In this document: positions 52,572-60,986 of the stretch, in pieces
Numbering within the stretch: the first letter of the stretch is position 1
Layout: each line of letters starts with the position of its first letter
Assembly (NCBI RefSeq): GCF_022828475.1
Contig: NZ_CP059557.1
Coordinates: forward strand, 3,209,470 to 3,273,469
Direction of reading: 5' to 3'
Source of the DNA: Saccharopolyspora gloriosae
GTDB taxonomy: Bacteria; Actinomycetota; Actinomycetes; Mycobacteriales; Pseudonocardiaceae
DNA length: 64,000 nt
The notes under the pieces: generated by a model
Told to the model about the DNA's origin: nothing
What the model saw: only the letters and a program-made list of their open reading frames with translations
Database searches by the model: none
Translations under genes and position numbers: made by a program

Positions 52572-52648
52572 CCGGTCGGACCAGATCGCCGGGGTCCGGT
52601 TGCTTGCTCGAGGTCAGCCGTGGTGGTGCGGGCCGGGGGCCGTGCGGA

Positions 52649-53500
52649 TCACTCCGGCGTCAGGTGGGGCAGGACGAGTTCGCGGTAGCGGTCGGTCATT
52701 GTCGTGAGGACTTCGCCACCGGGTGTGGCCCAGATGTCGGCGTTGAAGATCTCCACTTCGATGTCGCCGGTGTAGCCGGTGTCGGCGACCGCGCGGGTGA
52801 TCGGGGTGAAATCGATGACGCCGTCGCCCATCATGCCGCGCGACAGGAGTGCGTCGGTCGCGATGGGGAGGTTGAAGTCGCACACCTGGTAGGAGGCGAT
52901 GCGGTGTTCGCGACCGGCGCGCGCGATGCTGTGCGGCAGGTTCGGGTCCCAGAAGACGTGGAAGGCGTCGACCACCACGGCCACCGCATCCGCTGGGTGC
53001 GGTCGAGCCAGGTCGAGAGCCTGGTCCAAGGTGGAGATCACCGCGCGGTCGGCCACGTACATCGGGTGCAGGGGTTCGAGCACCAGCCGCACGCCGTGCT
53101 CGCGGGCGAACGGGGCGAGTTCGGCGAGTCGGTCGGCGACGCGGGCGCGGGCTCCGGTCAGGTCCCGGTCGCCGTCGGGGAGACCGCCCACCACCATGAT
53201 CAACGCATCGGTGCCCAAGGTCGCGGCTTCGACGATCGCCGACCGATTGTCCTCCAGCGCCGCGCGAACTCCCGCCGGATCGGCGGCGGTGAGGAAGCCG
53301 CCCCGGCACAGGCTGGAGACCCGCAAGCCCGCGTCGCGGACGGTCTGGGCAGCGGTCTTCAGCCCGGCCTCCGCGACCCGGTCCCGCCACAGCCCGACGG
53401 CGGGCAGTCCGGCTCGCACCGCGCCGTCGACGGCTTCGCTCAACGTCCACTTCTTCGTCGTCGCCGTGTTGAGCGACAGCCTCGCCAGGTCGTCGGTCAT
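52649..53500 (-). CDS. Sugar phosphate isomerase/epimerase, xylose-isomerase-like TIM barrel
   Basis: This 283-residue AP-endonuclease-2-like TIM barrel has metal-ligand segments VRLVLEPLHPMY (Glu), AVVVDAFHVFWDPN (Asp and His), ASYQVCDFNLP and IEVEIFNADIW (Glu). This family includes epimerases, isomerases and lyases acting on sugars and inositols. The ATG at 53500 overlaps the stop of the DUF993 gene (ATGA). It is the last gene of the operon with a Gfo/Idh oxidoreductase and the DUF993 protein. Together these suggest a route in which a sugar is oxidised and then isomerised or cleaved. The exact reaction is unknown. Confidence 0.9.
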   Translation of the reverse strand: MTDDLARLSLNTATTKKWTLSEAVDGAVRAGLPAVGLWRDRVAEAGLKTAAQTVRDAGLRVSSLCRGGFLTAADPAGVRAALEDNRSAIVEAATLGTDALIMVVGGLPDGDRDLTGARARVADRLAELAPFAREHGVRLVLEPLHPMYVADRAVISTLDQALDLARPHPADAVAVVVDAFHVFWDPNLPHSIARAGREHRIASYQVCDFNLPIATDALLSRGMMGDGVIDFTPITRAVADTGYTGDIEVEIFNADIWATPGGEVLTTMTDRYRELVLPHLTPE

Positions 53501-54672
53501 GCCCGCACTCCGTTCACCGCGAGGAACTGCCGCATCCGGCCGGCGGCGAGATCGGGATCGAGCAGCAGGCCGGCGTGGTCGGCCAGCCGGAGGACTTCCG
53601 CGAGGTGGGGGACCGAACGGCCCGCGTGCAGGCCACCGGCCAGGGAGAAGCCGGGCTGGTGGCCGTTGAGCCAGGACAGGAACGCGATACCGGTCTTGTA
53701 GTGGAACGTGGGCGCCTCGAAGATGTGTCGCCCCAACGGTTCCGTGGTGTCCAAAATGGATCGTGCGGAGTCCGGGTCGTCCCGGTCGAGGGCTTGGATC
53801 GCGGCGGACGCGGCGGGGTAGATGGCGGCGAAGATGCCCAGCAGCGCGTCCGAGTGGTCCGCGCCCTCGCCCACGATCAGCTCGGGGTAGTTGAAGTCGT
53901 CGCCGGTGTAGAGCCGCACACCGTCCGGCAGGGCCTGCCGGAGCGCGATCTCGTGCTCGGCGTCGAGCAGTGAGACCTTCACGCCGTTGACCTTGTCCGG
54001 CCGCGCCCGGATGATCTCCAAGAAGGTCTCCGTCGCCACCGCCACGTCCTCGCTGCCCCAGTAGCCGGTGAGCGACGGGTCGAACATCGGTCCCAGCCAG
54101 TGCAGGATCACCGGCGCGTCGGCCTCGTCGAGCAGCGCGCCGTACACCTCGGCGTAGTCCTCCGCCGAACGCGCGACCGCGGCCAGCGCGCGCGAAGCCA
54201 TCACGATGACCGTGGCACCGCTTCCGGCCACGACCTCCAGCTGTTCGCGGTAGGCCGCCAGCACCGCGTCCAGGCCCGAACGCCCAGCCGGTAGCCCGGC
54301 CAGGTCGAGTTGATCGGTTCCCGCTCCGGCGGCGATCACGCCACCCGCCGCTCGCGCCTCGGCCGCCGAGCGGCGGATGAGTTCGGCGGCCTGCGCCCAG
54401 CCGACGCCCATGCCGCGCTGCGCGGTGTCCATCGCCTCTGCGACGCCGAGCCCGTAGGACCAGATGCGCCGCCGATACGCGAGGGTCGAATCCCAGTCGA
54501 TGTCCGCCGGAGCTCCCGGCACGTTCTCGCCGAGCGTCCGGGGCACCACGTGCGCCGCCGCATACGCCACGCGAGTCCTGAGTGGACTATCGGGTTCCGG
54601 CCAGTTCCCGGGTGCCGCGAGCTCGTGTTCGACGAAGCCGCCGTCGGAACGGGGGAGCAGTAGGGACGTCAT
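53497..54672 (-). CDS. DUF993 family protein (dihydrodipicolinate-synthase-like TIM barrel)
   Basis: This 391-residue protein belongs to the poorly studied DUF993 group, distantly related to dihydrodipicolinate synthase and other Schiff-base aldolases. Visible segments are GVIAAGAGTDQLDL, AVLAAYREQLEVVAGSGATVIVMASRALAA, PVILHWLGPMFDPSLTGYWG, VNGVKVSLLDAEHE (with the Lys expected for a Schiff base) and YTGDDFNYPELI. By position the Lys in GVKVS is the likely catalytic residue. The start ATG at 54672 overlaps the Gfo/Idh stop and the stop overlaps the isomerase start, so the three are translated together. An aldolase or retro-aldol lyase role for an oxidised sugar is inference. Confidence 0.85.
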   Translation of the reverse strand: MTSLLLPRSDGGFVEHELAAPGNWPEPDSPLRTRVAYAAAHVVPRTLGENVPGAPADIDWDSTLAYRRRIWSYGLGVAEAMDTAQRGMGVGWAQAAELIRRSAAEARAAGGVIAAGAGTDQLDLAGLPAGRSGLDAVLAAYREQLEVVAGSGATVIVMASRALAAVARSAEDYAEVYGALLDEADAPVILHWLGPMFDPSLTGYWGSEDVAVATETFLEIIRARPDKVNGVKVSLLDAEHEIALRQALPDGVRLYTGDDFNYPELIVGEGADHSDALLGIFAAIYPAASAAIQALDRDDPDSARSILDTTEPLGRHIFEAPTFHYKTGIAFLSWLNGHQPGFSLAGGLHAGRSVPHLAEVLRLADHAGLLLDPDLAAGRMRQFLAVNGVRA

Positions 54673-55819
54673 GCCGACACCTCGCCCAGTTCGACGCGGC
54701 GTCCCTCGCGTGACGACGTGAGTCCGGCTTCGGCGAGTCGCAACCCGCGCACTCCGGCGAGGAAGTCGTAGGGGTGGGCGCCGTCGTCGTGCAGGAACCG
54801 CACGAACTGCTCCCACTGCGCCTTGAAGCCGTTGTCGAATTCCCGGTTGTCCGGCACGGGCGACCACTGCTCCGGAACGGGGTGGTCTCCACCAGGTCCG
54901 GGTTCCACACCGGTTTCGGAGTCGCGGCGCGGTGCTGCGCGCGGCAGTGGTGCAGCCCGGCGACCGCGCTGCCGTGCGTGCCGTCCACGTGGAACTCCAC
55001 CAGCTCGTCGCGGTGCACGCGGGTCGCCCACGAGGAGTTGAGCTGCGCGACGATCCCGCCGTCGAGCTCGAAGATGCCGTAGGCGGCGTCGTCGGCGGTG
55101 GCGGTGTAGTGGCGACCGCGTTCGTCCCAACGTTCCGGGATGTGCGTGACGACCCGCGCGGTGACCGCATCGACCCGTCCGAACAGGTTCTCCAGCACGT
55201 AGTTCCAGTGCGGGAACATGTCGGTGGTGATGCCGCCGCCGTCCTCCTGGCGGTAGTTCCAGCTCGGTCGTTGCGCCGCTTGCAGATCGCCTTCGAAGAC
55301 CCAGTAGCCGAACTCGCCGCGCACCGACAGGATGCGTCCGAAGAATCCGCTCTCGACCAGCCGTCGCAGCTTCAGCAGCCCCGGCAGGTAGAGCTTGTCG
55401 TGCACGACGCCGGTTTTCACGCCCGCCTCGTTCGCCGCTCGCGCCAGCCGCAGCGCGCCCTCGACGTCGTCGGCGATCGGCTTCTCCGTGTACACGTGCT
55501 TGCCGGCGGCGATCGCGCTGGTGATCGCGGGTTCCCGCACGCTGGTCAGCTGCGCGTCGAAGTACAGTTCGTCCCCGGGCTCGGACAGCGCGGTGTCCAG
55601 GTCGGTGGTCCAACGATCCAGCTCGTGCCGCTCGGCGAGCTCCTTGAGCTTCTCGGCGTTGCGGCCGACCAAGATCGGGTCGAGTCGCACCCGACTGCCG
55701 TCGGAGAGTTCTACGCCGCCCTGCTCCCGGATGGCCAGCACCGACCGGATCAAGTGCTGCCGGTGGCCCATCCTGCCGGTGACGCCGTTCATGATGACGC
55801 CCAGCCTTCGCTCCGCCAT
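54669..55819 (-). pseudogene. Gfo/Idh/MocA-family oxidoreductase, one frameshift as read
   Basis: This NAD(P)-dependent sugar dehydrogenase of about 383 residues has a Rossmann start LGVIMNGVTGRMGHRQHL, the catalytic EKP motif in GKHVYTEKPIADD and the C-terminal substrate domain (SWNYRQEDGGGITTDMFPHW). The frame breaks near 54875, where CCC is apparently read as CC. The remaining 70 residues (PEQWSPVPDNREFDNGFKAQW and onward) are in another frame. Adding one base gives 1,152 bases, 384 codons. It was probably functional before a sequencing slip. The ATG at 55819 follows AGAGAGG. A LacI-type operator lies 17 bases upstream. It is the first gene of the DUF993 operon. Confidence 0.88.
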
Positions 55820-55835
55820 GCGGTACCGCCTCTCT

Positions 55836-55849
55836 GGAAAGCGCTTACC
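55836..55849 (-). promoter_or_regulatory. LacI-type operator GGTAAGCGCTTTCC on the coding strand (site 2)
   Basis: Identical in sequence (inverted) to the sites at 18972 and 58753. It lies just 17 bases upstream of the first codon of the Gfo/Idh-DUF993-isomerase operon, so a bound repressor would block the transcript at its start. Confidence 0.75.
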
Positions 55850-55927
55850 GCAACGGTAGGCGGAACCCGGTTCGCGGTGCAAGGTTCGGGGGAAGGCGAA
55901 TCCGGGACGGCCCGGGTAGGGCAGATC

Positions 55928-56063
55928 GCGGAACCTCCGTGGCCTTCTCGTCGCGGGATGGATGCGCCTGTGCGGTGAAGTCGCCGTCCTCGCACGAGGA
56001 GCGCTGAGAAGCCGCCGGACGTGCTGCTCCAGCCGACACCGCTCATCGGCTCGCCGACAAGAC
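55928..56063 (+). repeat. Intergenic repeat copy D (degenerate)
   Basis: It starts GCGGAACCTCCGTGGCCTTC and ends CGACAAGAC like the other copies but has more mismatches and is shorter by about 15-20 bases. It lies between the Gfo/Idh operon promoter and the 3' end of the LacI gene. Confidence 0.7.
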
Positions 56064-56139
56064 CGCTGAAACCGTTGGTGCACAACCGGGTTCGGTCGAG
56101 TTCCCGGACCGGCACCGCAGATCCGATGCCGGCAGGCTC

Positions 56140-57156
56140 TCAGCGCCGCGGAGTGCTCTCCCGGACGACGACCTCGCCGCGCACCTTGCGGCGACGGGGT
56201 TTGCCGTCGGCTTCGTTGAGCACCAGGTCCAGCGCCATGCGTCCCATCTCGGTCAGCGGCAGCCGGACCGTGGTCAGCCCCGGAGTGACGTCGCGCAGCG
56301 TTGAGATGTCGTCGAAGCCCGCGACCGCGAGATCACGCGGAACGTCCACGCCGCGCTCCCGGCAGGCCGCCATCGCGCCCAGCGCCATCAGGTCGTTGAT
56401 GGCGAACACGCAGTCGATCTCCGGATGCTCGTCCAGCAGCCGGTGCATCGCCCGGAATCCGCCGTCGCGGCTGAACTCCTCGGCGACGCAGACCGGCTCG
56501 CCCTCGGCCGATTTCCGCCAGCCGGAGGCGAAACCGTCGCGCCGATCTCGCGAGACCAGCAGGCGCTCCGGTCCGGTGAGGACGGCGGGTCGCCGGTAGC
56601 CCAGCGCGGCGAGTTCGACCGCGAGGTCGTGCGACCCCCGGCGGTTGTCGACCACCACGGTGTCGACCGGGAGCCGCGGCTCGCTGATCGCGGCGACCCG
56701 GCCACCGGACTCGGTGAACGGTTCCACCTGCGCGGACAGTTCCCGTAGGTGCGCGCGGTCGTTGGTGCGGCTACCGGCCAGCACGATCGCCCGCCCGCGC
56801 TGCCGCCGCAGTGCCGCGAGCAGTTCCAGTTCCCGCTCCGGCCTGCCGCCGGTGCTGCACAGCATCACCAGCAGCCCGTGCTCCTCGGCGGCGCCCGCCA
56901 GCCCGGCGGCGATGGTGGAGAAGTACGGGTCCGAGATGTCGTTGACCAGCAACCCCACCACGTCGGTGGAGCCCTTGGCCATCGACTGGGCCTGGGCGTT
57001 GGGCGTGTAGCCGAGCCGGACGGCGGCCTCCAGCGTCCGGGCGTGCAACTCGGCCCGTACGACGCGCTCGCTGCCGTTGAGCGCACGGGACGCCGTCGCG
57101 AGCGAGACGCCTGCTTCCTTGGCGACGTCGGTGAGGGTCGCTGCTCGTGCCGGCAC
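56140..57156 (-). CDS. LacI-family transcriptional regulator
   Basis: This 338-residue repressor has an N-terminal helix-turn-helix (ATLTDVAKEAGVSLATASRALNGSERV region, residues 5-32) and hinge (LGYTPNAQAQSMAKG). A full sugar-binding-protein-like effector domain follows, with VGLLVNDISDPYFSTIAAG, DCVFAINDLMALGAMAA and DLAVAGFDDIS. The GTG at 57156 has AAGGAG upstream. A 22-base perfect palindrome at 57172-57193 overlaps its own ribosome binding region, so it is self-repressed. Its neighbours (DUF993 operon, MHS transporter) carry related GGAANNCGNNTNCC sites, making it the likely regulator of the whole third sugar unit and the PL11 lyase at 17 kb. Confidence 0.95.
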   Translation of the reverse strand: MPARAATLTDVAKEAGVSLATASRALNGSERVVRAELHARTLEAAVRLGYTPNAQAQSMAKGSTDVVGLLVNDISDPYFSTIAAGLAGAAEEHGLLVMLCSTGGRPERELELLAALRRQRGRAIVLAGSRTNDRAHLRELSAQVEPFTESGGRVAAISEPRLPVDTVVVDNRRGSHDLAVELAALGYRRPAVLTGPERLLVSRDRRDGFASGWRKSAEGEPVCVAEEFSRDGGFRAMHRLLDEHPEIDCVFAINDLMALGAMAACRERGVDVPRDLAVAGFDDISTLRDVTPGLTTVRLPLTEMGRMALDLVLNEADGKPRRRKVRGEVVVRESTPRR

Positions 57157-57171
57157 CGGGCATCGCTCCTT

Positions 57172-57193
57172 CCTCGGAATACGTATTCCGAGG
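57172..57193. promoter_or_regulatory. Autoregulatory LacI operator, 22-base perfect palindrome (site 5)
   Basis: The palindrome has the core GGAATACGTATTCC flanked on each side by CCTC and its complement. The core fits the same GGAANNCGNNTNCC pattern as the other sites. It lies 16 bases upstream of the LacI start codon. Confidence 0.8.
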
Positions 57194-57261
57194 ATACCGC
57201 CCGGTTACCGTCGATCGGCACTCCGCGTGGGCGCCCGGCGAGTCCGGGCGCCCACAGGGGT

Positions 57262-58653
57262 TCACCGCGATTCTGCGCGGCGGCGGTCGAACTCCTCACG
57301 GGGGACCGGTTTCGCGTCCTTGGAGCCCAGTTCCTCCAGCGGAATGCGGTGGGTTTCCCGCGCCGACCAGGCCGCGACCGCGCCGACGATCGTGATCGCG
57401 AAGCAGAGCGTCCCGACGGTCAGCGGCACGTTGGCCGAGCCGGGCGGAGCGACCAGCGTGAAGATGCTCGGCAGGAACGCGGTGATCGCCAACCCGAGGT
57501 TCTGGGCGATGGCGAAACCGGTGACTCGCGTCCGAGCCGGGAACAACTCTTGGAAGAAGCCCGCGAACGTCGCGTTCCACACCTGGTAGAGCAGCCCCCA
57601 GGTGAGGATGGCCAGTACGAGGGTCAGCGCCACGTTCTGCTGGCTGATCGACCACAGGTACGCGTAGGACAGCACCCCGGAGCCCAGCGAGCCCACGATC
57701 ATCAGCGGGCGGCGGCCGAACCGGTCGGAGAGGTTCGCGAACCACGGGATGAACGCCAGCGCAACCAGGTTCGCCACCACCGGAATCCACAGGTAGATGC
57801 TGGTGTCCATCTCGATCCCGTATCCGGGCTGCGTCGCGTAAGCGGCGCCGAACACGGACACGACCACGCCGATCACGTTGACCAGCGTCATGCACGCCGC
57901 GCGCAGCACGTCCATGCCGCTGTCCCGCAGCACCTGGACGATCGGCGCCCGGCGAGTGCTGGGTTCCTGCTTTTCCTCCAGGAAGATCCGGCTCTCGTCG
58001 ACGCGCCGCCGGATGACGTAACCGGCGAACACGACCACTGCGCTGAGCAGGAACGGAATTCGCCAGCCCCAGGCGTCGAAGGCCTCGTCGGACAGGAACG
58101 CCGACAGCGGCAGGAACATCGCGGCCGCGATGACCTGTCCGGCCTGGGTGCCGTGCAGGCTGAAGCTCGCGTAGTAGCCGCGGCGGCCGAACGGCGCGTT
58201 CTCCACGATCATGGCGCTGGCGCCGCTGAGCTCCCCGGCGACCGCGAAGCCCTGCACGAACCGCAGCAGGACCAGCAGCACGGGGGCGAGCATGCCGACC
58301 TGGTGGTAGGTGGGCAGCAGGGCGACCGCGAAAGTCGACAGGCCCATCAGCAGCATCGCCAGGACCAGCACGTTCTTGCGGCCCCGGCGGTCGCCCCAGT
58401 GTCCGAGCACGACCGCGCCGATCGGGCGGGCCACGTAACCGACGGCGTAGGTGCCCAGTGAGGCGACCAGTGCGACGGTCGGATTGCCCTCGGGGAAGAA
58501 GATGCTGGGGAACACCAACGCGGCGGCCTGCGCGTAGACGAACCAGTCGTAGTACTCCAGCGCGCTGCCGATCCAGCCGCTCGCCGCCGCTTTTCTGGAT
58601 GTGCTTCGGGATTCCTTCGCTCCCGGGCGGGATTCCCCGGTGTCGCTGGTCAA
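57262..58653 (-). CDS. MHS-family MFS transporter (metabolite:proton symporter)
   Basis: This 463-residue membrane protein has 12 hydrophobic helices and the MHS subfamily features SGWIGSALEYYDWFVYAQAAALVF, GHWGDRRGRKNVLVLAMLLMG, VGMLAPVLLVLLRFVQGFAVAGELSGA and a second-half motif LSDRFGRRPLMI (cited by position as residues 20-60, 85-105 and 300-315). MHS transporters carry organic acids, sugars acids or osmolytes with protons. The TTG at 58653 is preceded by GAGGAG; a longer frame to 58800 lacks homology. A LacI-type operator lies 100 bases upstream. Uptake of a pectin-derived uronate or disaccharide is a reasonable guess from context. Confidence 0.92.
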   Translation of the reverse strand: MTSDTGESRPGAKESRSTSRKAAASGWIGSALEYYDWFVYAQAAALVFPSIFFPEGNPTVALVASLGTYAVGYVARPIGAVVLGHWGDRRGRKNVLVLAMLLMGLSTFAVALLPTYHQVGMLAPVLLVLLRFVQGFAVAGELSGASAMIVENAPFGRRGYYASFSLHGTQAGQVIAAAMFLPLSAFLSDEAFDAWGWRIPFLLSAVVVFAGYVIRRRVDESRIFLEEKQEPSTRRAPIVQVLRDSGMDVLRAACMTLVNVIGVVVSVFGAAYATQPGYGIEMDTSIYLWIPVVANLVALAFIPWFANLSDRFGRRPLMIVGSLGSGVLSYAYLWSISQQNVALTLVLAILTWGLLYQVWNATFAGFFQELFPARTRVTGFAIAQNLGLAITAFLPSIFTLVAPPGSANVPLTVGTLCFAITIVGAVAAWSARETHRIPLEELGSKDAKPVPREEFDRRRAESR

Positions 58654-58752
58654 TGTGTCTCCTCGGCGTGATTCGGTGACGTCGTTGTTCCGATCAGCGG
58701 GATGCAGGCCGCCATGCGGCCGAATCGGCCGGGCCGTCGCGCACGCGGTCTG

Positions 58753-58766
58753 GGTAAGCGCTTTCC
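58753..58766 (-). promoter_or_regulatory. LacI-type operator GGAAAGCGCTTACC on the coding strand (site 3)
   Basis: Exact copy of the site upstream of the PL11 lyase, in the same relative orientation and at a similar distance (100 bases) from its gene, the MHS transporter. Confidence 0.75.
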
Positions 58767-58860
58767 AGATGGAACAAGTCCTAGGTCGAGCTGTCAACAC
58801 CGGAAATTCGCCGAACCGGCGGCGCGGTCGGATTCCATGCAGGTCACGGAGGCGGCTTGC

Positions 58861-58874
58861 GGAATGCGCTTTCC
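58861..58874 (+). promoter_or_regulatory. LacI-type operator GGAATGCGCTTTCC (site 4)
   Basis: Matches GGAANNCGNNTNCC and is embedded in a longer imperfect palindrome (TGCGGAAT...TTTCCGCA, 58858-58877). It lies 64 bases upstream of the plus-strand Gfo/Idh gene, on the far side of the divergent gap from site 3. Confidence 0.7.
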
Positions 58875-58937
58875 GCAGTGGTCGTTCGATCGTTACGATG
58901 CGTGCCGACGAGATCCGGACGTCTCTTGCGAGGTTCG

Positions 58938-60071
58938 ATGAGCGGTACGACCACGATCGTCCTGGCCGGAATGCACGGCCACGGGCGCTGGCACCTGCGC
59001 GAGCTGGAACGCCTCCGCGACACCGGGATGCGGCTGGCCGGGATCTGCGATACGCGACCGCCCGCCGACGGCGACCGCCGGCTCATCGGGGACGTCCCGG
59101 TGCTGCCGGTACTCGGTGACCTGCTCGATCGGGTCCGGCCGGCAGTGACGATCGTGTGCACTCCGATCCACACCCACGCGGACCTCGCGCTGCTGGCCGC
59201 CCGATCCGGTTCGCACGTGCTGCTGGAGAAACCGCCGACGCCGACGCTCGCCGAGTTCGACCGGCTGGCCACCGGGTTGGCGAGCTCGGGCCGGGCTTGC
59301 CAAGTCGGCTTCCAGAGCCTCGGCTCGCACGCCCTGCGGTACGTGCGAGCTCAGATCGAGGCAGGGGTGATCGGGGAGGTGCGCGGGATCGGTGCGGCCG
59401 GTGCGTGGCGGCGCGATGCCGCGTACTACGGCCGTGCGAAGTGGGCGGGACGGCGGTCGCTGGACGGCGTGCCGGTCGTCGACGGCGCGCTGACCAACCC
59501 GTTCGGGCACGCCACCGCCACTGCGCTGGCCCTCGACGGGGTGCGCGGCGACGAGGAGCTGCGGGACGTGGAAGTGGAGCTGTACCGGGCCAATCCGATC
59601 GAGGCCGATGACACTTCCTGCCTGCGCCTGGTCACCGCGCGCGAGACCACGATCACCGTGGCCGCCACGGTGTGCGCGGAGGGGGAGGTGGCGCCTTACG
59701 TCGTGGTGCACGGCACGAGCGGCCGCATCGTCCTGGAGTACCGGACGGGCCGCGTCCGGCTGGAAACCGGTGGTGGCCTGCGGATCACCGAGCACGGCTT
59801 CACCGGCCTGCTGGAGAACCTCGTCGCGCACGTGCGCGACGAATCGGTCCCGCTGCTGGTGCCGCCCGCGGCCACCCGCCCGTTCATGCAGGTGCTGGAG
59901 GCGGTGCGGACCGCACCCGAACCACGGGAGATTCCGCCGTCGCGGCGCTGGATCGATCGCGACGGGCCGAATCCGCGGTTCGTGGTGACCGGCGTGGACG
60001 AGGCGGTCGTGCGCTCGGCCGACGAGCTGCTGCTGCTGTCCGAAGTGGACTCGACTTGGAGGGATCGATGA
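58938..60071 (+). CDS. Gfo/Idh/MocA-family oxidoreductase
   Basis: This 377-residue NAD(P)-dependent dehydrogenase has a Rossmann start TIVLAGMHGHGRWHLRELERL (the usual GxGxxG is GMHGHG), followed by VCTPIHTHADLALLAARSGSHVLLEKPPTPT with the catalytic EKP motif. A C-terminal domain follows that includes VDGALTNPFGHATATALAL. It oxidises or reduces a sugar hydroxyl. The ATG at 58938 follows GAGG. Its stop overlaps the start of the PmoA-like gene (ATGA), so the two form an operon. It is controlled by LacI-type site 4. It differs from the other Gfo/Idh protein in the window, so two oxidation steps or two substrates are likely. Confidence 0.9.
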   Translation: MSGTTTIVLAGMHGHGRWHLRELERLRDTGMRLAGICDTRPPADGDRRLIGDVPVLPVLGDLLDRVRPAVTIVCTPIHTHADLALLAARSGSHVLLEKPPTPTLAEFDRLATGLASSGRACQVGFQSLGSHALRYVRAQIEAGVIGEVRGIGAAGAWRRDAAYYGRAKWAGRRSLDGVPVVDGALTNPFGHATATALALDGVRGDEELRDVEVELYRANPIEADDTSCLRLVTARETTITVAATVCAEGEVAPYVVVHGTSGRIVLEYRTGRVRLETGGGLRITEHGFTGLLENLVAHVRDESVPLLVPPAATRPFMQVLEAVRTAPEPREIPPSRRWIDRDGPNPRFVVTGVDEAVVRSADELLLLSEVDSTWRDR

Positions 60072-60880
60072 TCGCGCGCCTGCGGTTGGCCGACGTCGTC
60101 GTGGCCGAGTGCGTCGAGGGCGCCGAGCTGCCCGCGCACCTCGGGCCGCGCCCGCACCTGCATCCGGTCCGCACTCTGGGCGGGCGCACGGTGACCGACG
60201 TGCGGCCCGCGGATCACCCGTGGCACCTGGGGTTCTCGGTCGCGTTGCAGGACGTGGACGGCTGGAACCTGTGGGGCGGCGGCACTTTCGTGCGCGACGA
60301 GGGTTACGTGGACCGCGACGACCACGGCCGCATCGAGCACGCGGGACTGGTCGAGGTTCGCGACGATGCCTTCGACCAGCGGCTGCGGTGGCGGACCCCG
60401 CGCGGCGAGACCTTGCTCGACGAGCACCGGCGCGTCCGGGCGCGGCTCGTCGAGCACGGGTGGGAGCTGGAGGTGACGACCGCGCTCACCAACGCCACCG
60501 GCCGGGAGCTGCGCCTCGGCAGCCCCGCGACGAACGGGTGTCCCGGTGCGGGCTACGGCGGATTCTTCTGGCGACTGCCGTCGATCGGCGAACCACGGGT
60601 GTTCACCGCTGCGGGAGCGGGGGAGCGGGAGGTGCACGACACGACGGCCCGCTGGCTCGCCTGGGCCGGCCAGGATCACACCCTCGCGTTCACCGGCACG
60701 GACGAGGCCACCCGGCGAGATCCGTGGTTCGTGCGGGTCCACGACTACCCGGGCATCGGCTCGCAACTGGCGGCCCGGGAGCCGTTGTCGTTGAGTCCGG
60801 GTGGCGGACTCAGCCGTGGCCTGCGAGTGCTGATCGCGGACGGTGCGCCGGACGCCGGCGCCATCGAGAAGTGGGCGTGA
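60068..60880 (+). CDS. PmoA-like / DUF6807 family protein
   Basis: This 270-residue beta-rich protein is of the family annotated as methane oxygenase PmoA (PF14100), a misleading name: members sit in sugar-catabolic operons and are not methane oxygenase subunits. Visible features are RPHLHPVRTLGGRTVTDVRPADHPWHLG near residue 25, GYGGFFWRLP, and the end GLRVLIADG. The HPWH motif is conserved in the family and may bind metal or sugar. The start ATG at 60068 overlaps the Gfo/Idh stop. A role in processing 3-keto or otherwise oxidised glycosides together with the dehydrogenase is inference from repeated co-occurrence known for this family. Confidence 0.85.
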   Translation: MIARLRLADVVVAECVEGAELPAHLGPRPHLHPVRTLGGRTVTDVRPADHPWHLGFSVALQDVDGWNLWGGGTFVRDEGYVDRDDHGRIEHAGLVEVRDDAFDQRLRWRTPRGETLLDEHRRVRARLVEHGWELEVTTALTNATGRELRLGSPATNGCPGAGYGGFFWRLPSIGEPRVFTAAGAGEREVHDTTARWLAWAGQDHTLAFTGTDEATRRDPWFVRVHDYPGIGSQLAAREPLSLSPGGGLSRGLRVLIADGAPDAGAIEKWA

Positions 60881-60914
60881 TCGGAGCCGCACCTCTCCCG
60901 AGCCGAACAGGAAA

Positions 60915-60958
60915 CCGGACGTGCGGCGCGATCCCGCGAGATCGCGCCGCACGTCCGG
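60915..60958. terminator. Strong bidirectional hairpin terminator
   Basis: CCGGACGTGCGGCGCGATC pairs perfectly with GATCGCGCCGCACGTCCGG around a six-base loop, a 19-base-pair stem. It lies between the convergent PmoA-like and PL11 lyase genes. Confidence 0.92.
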
Positions 60959-60986
60959 TGCTGAGTTCGTTCCGGGAGGCCGGAAC

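Noticed and set aside
52577-52598. Short inverted repeat CGGACC/GGTCCG after the LacI gene
   Set aside because: A six-base stem in this base composition is expected by chance and is too weak to call a terminator.
60068-60880. Calling the PmoA-like protein a methane monooxygenase subunit
   Set aside because: The family name is historical. The protein is soluble-looking, in a sugar operon, and has none of the membrane features of particulate methane monooxygenase.
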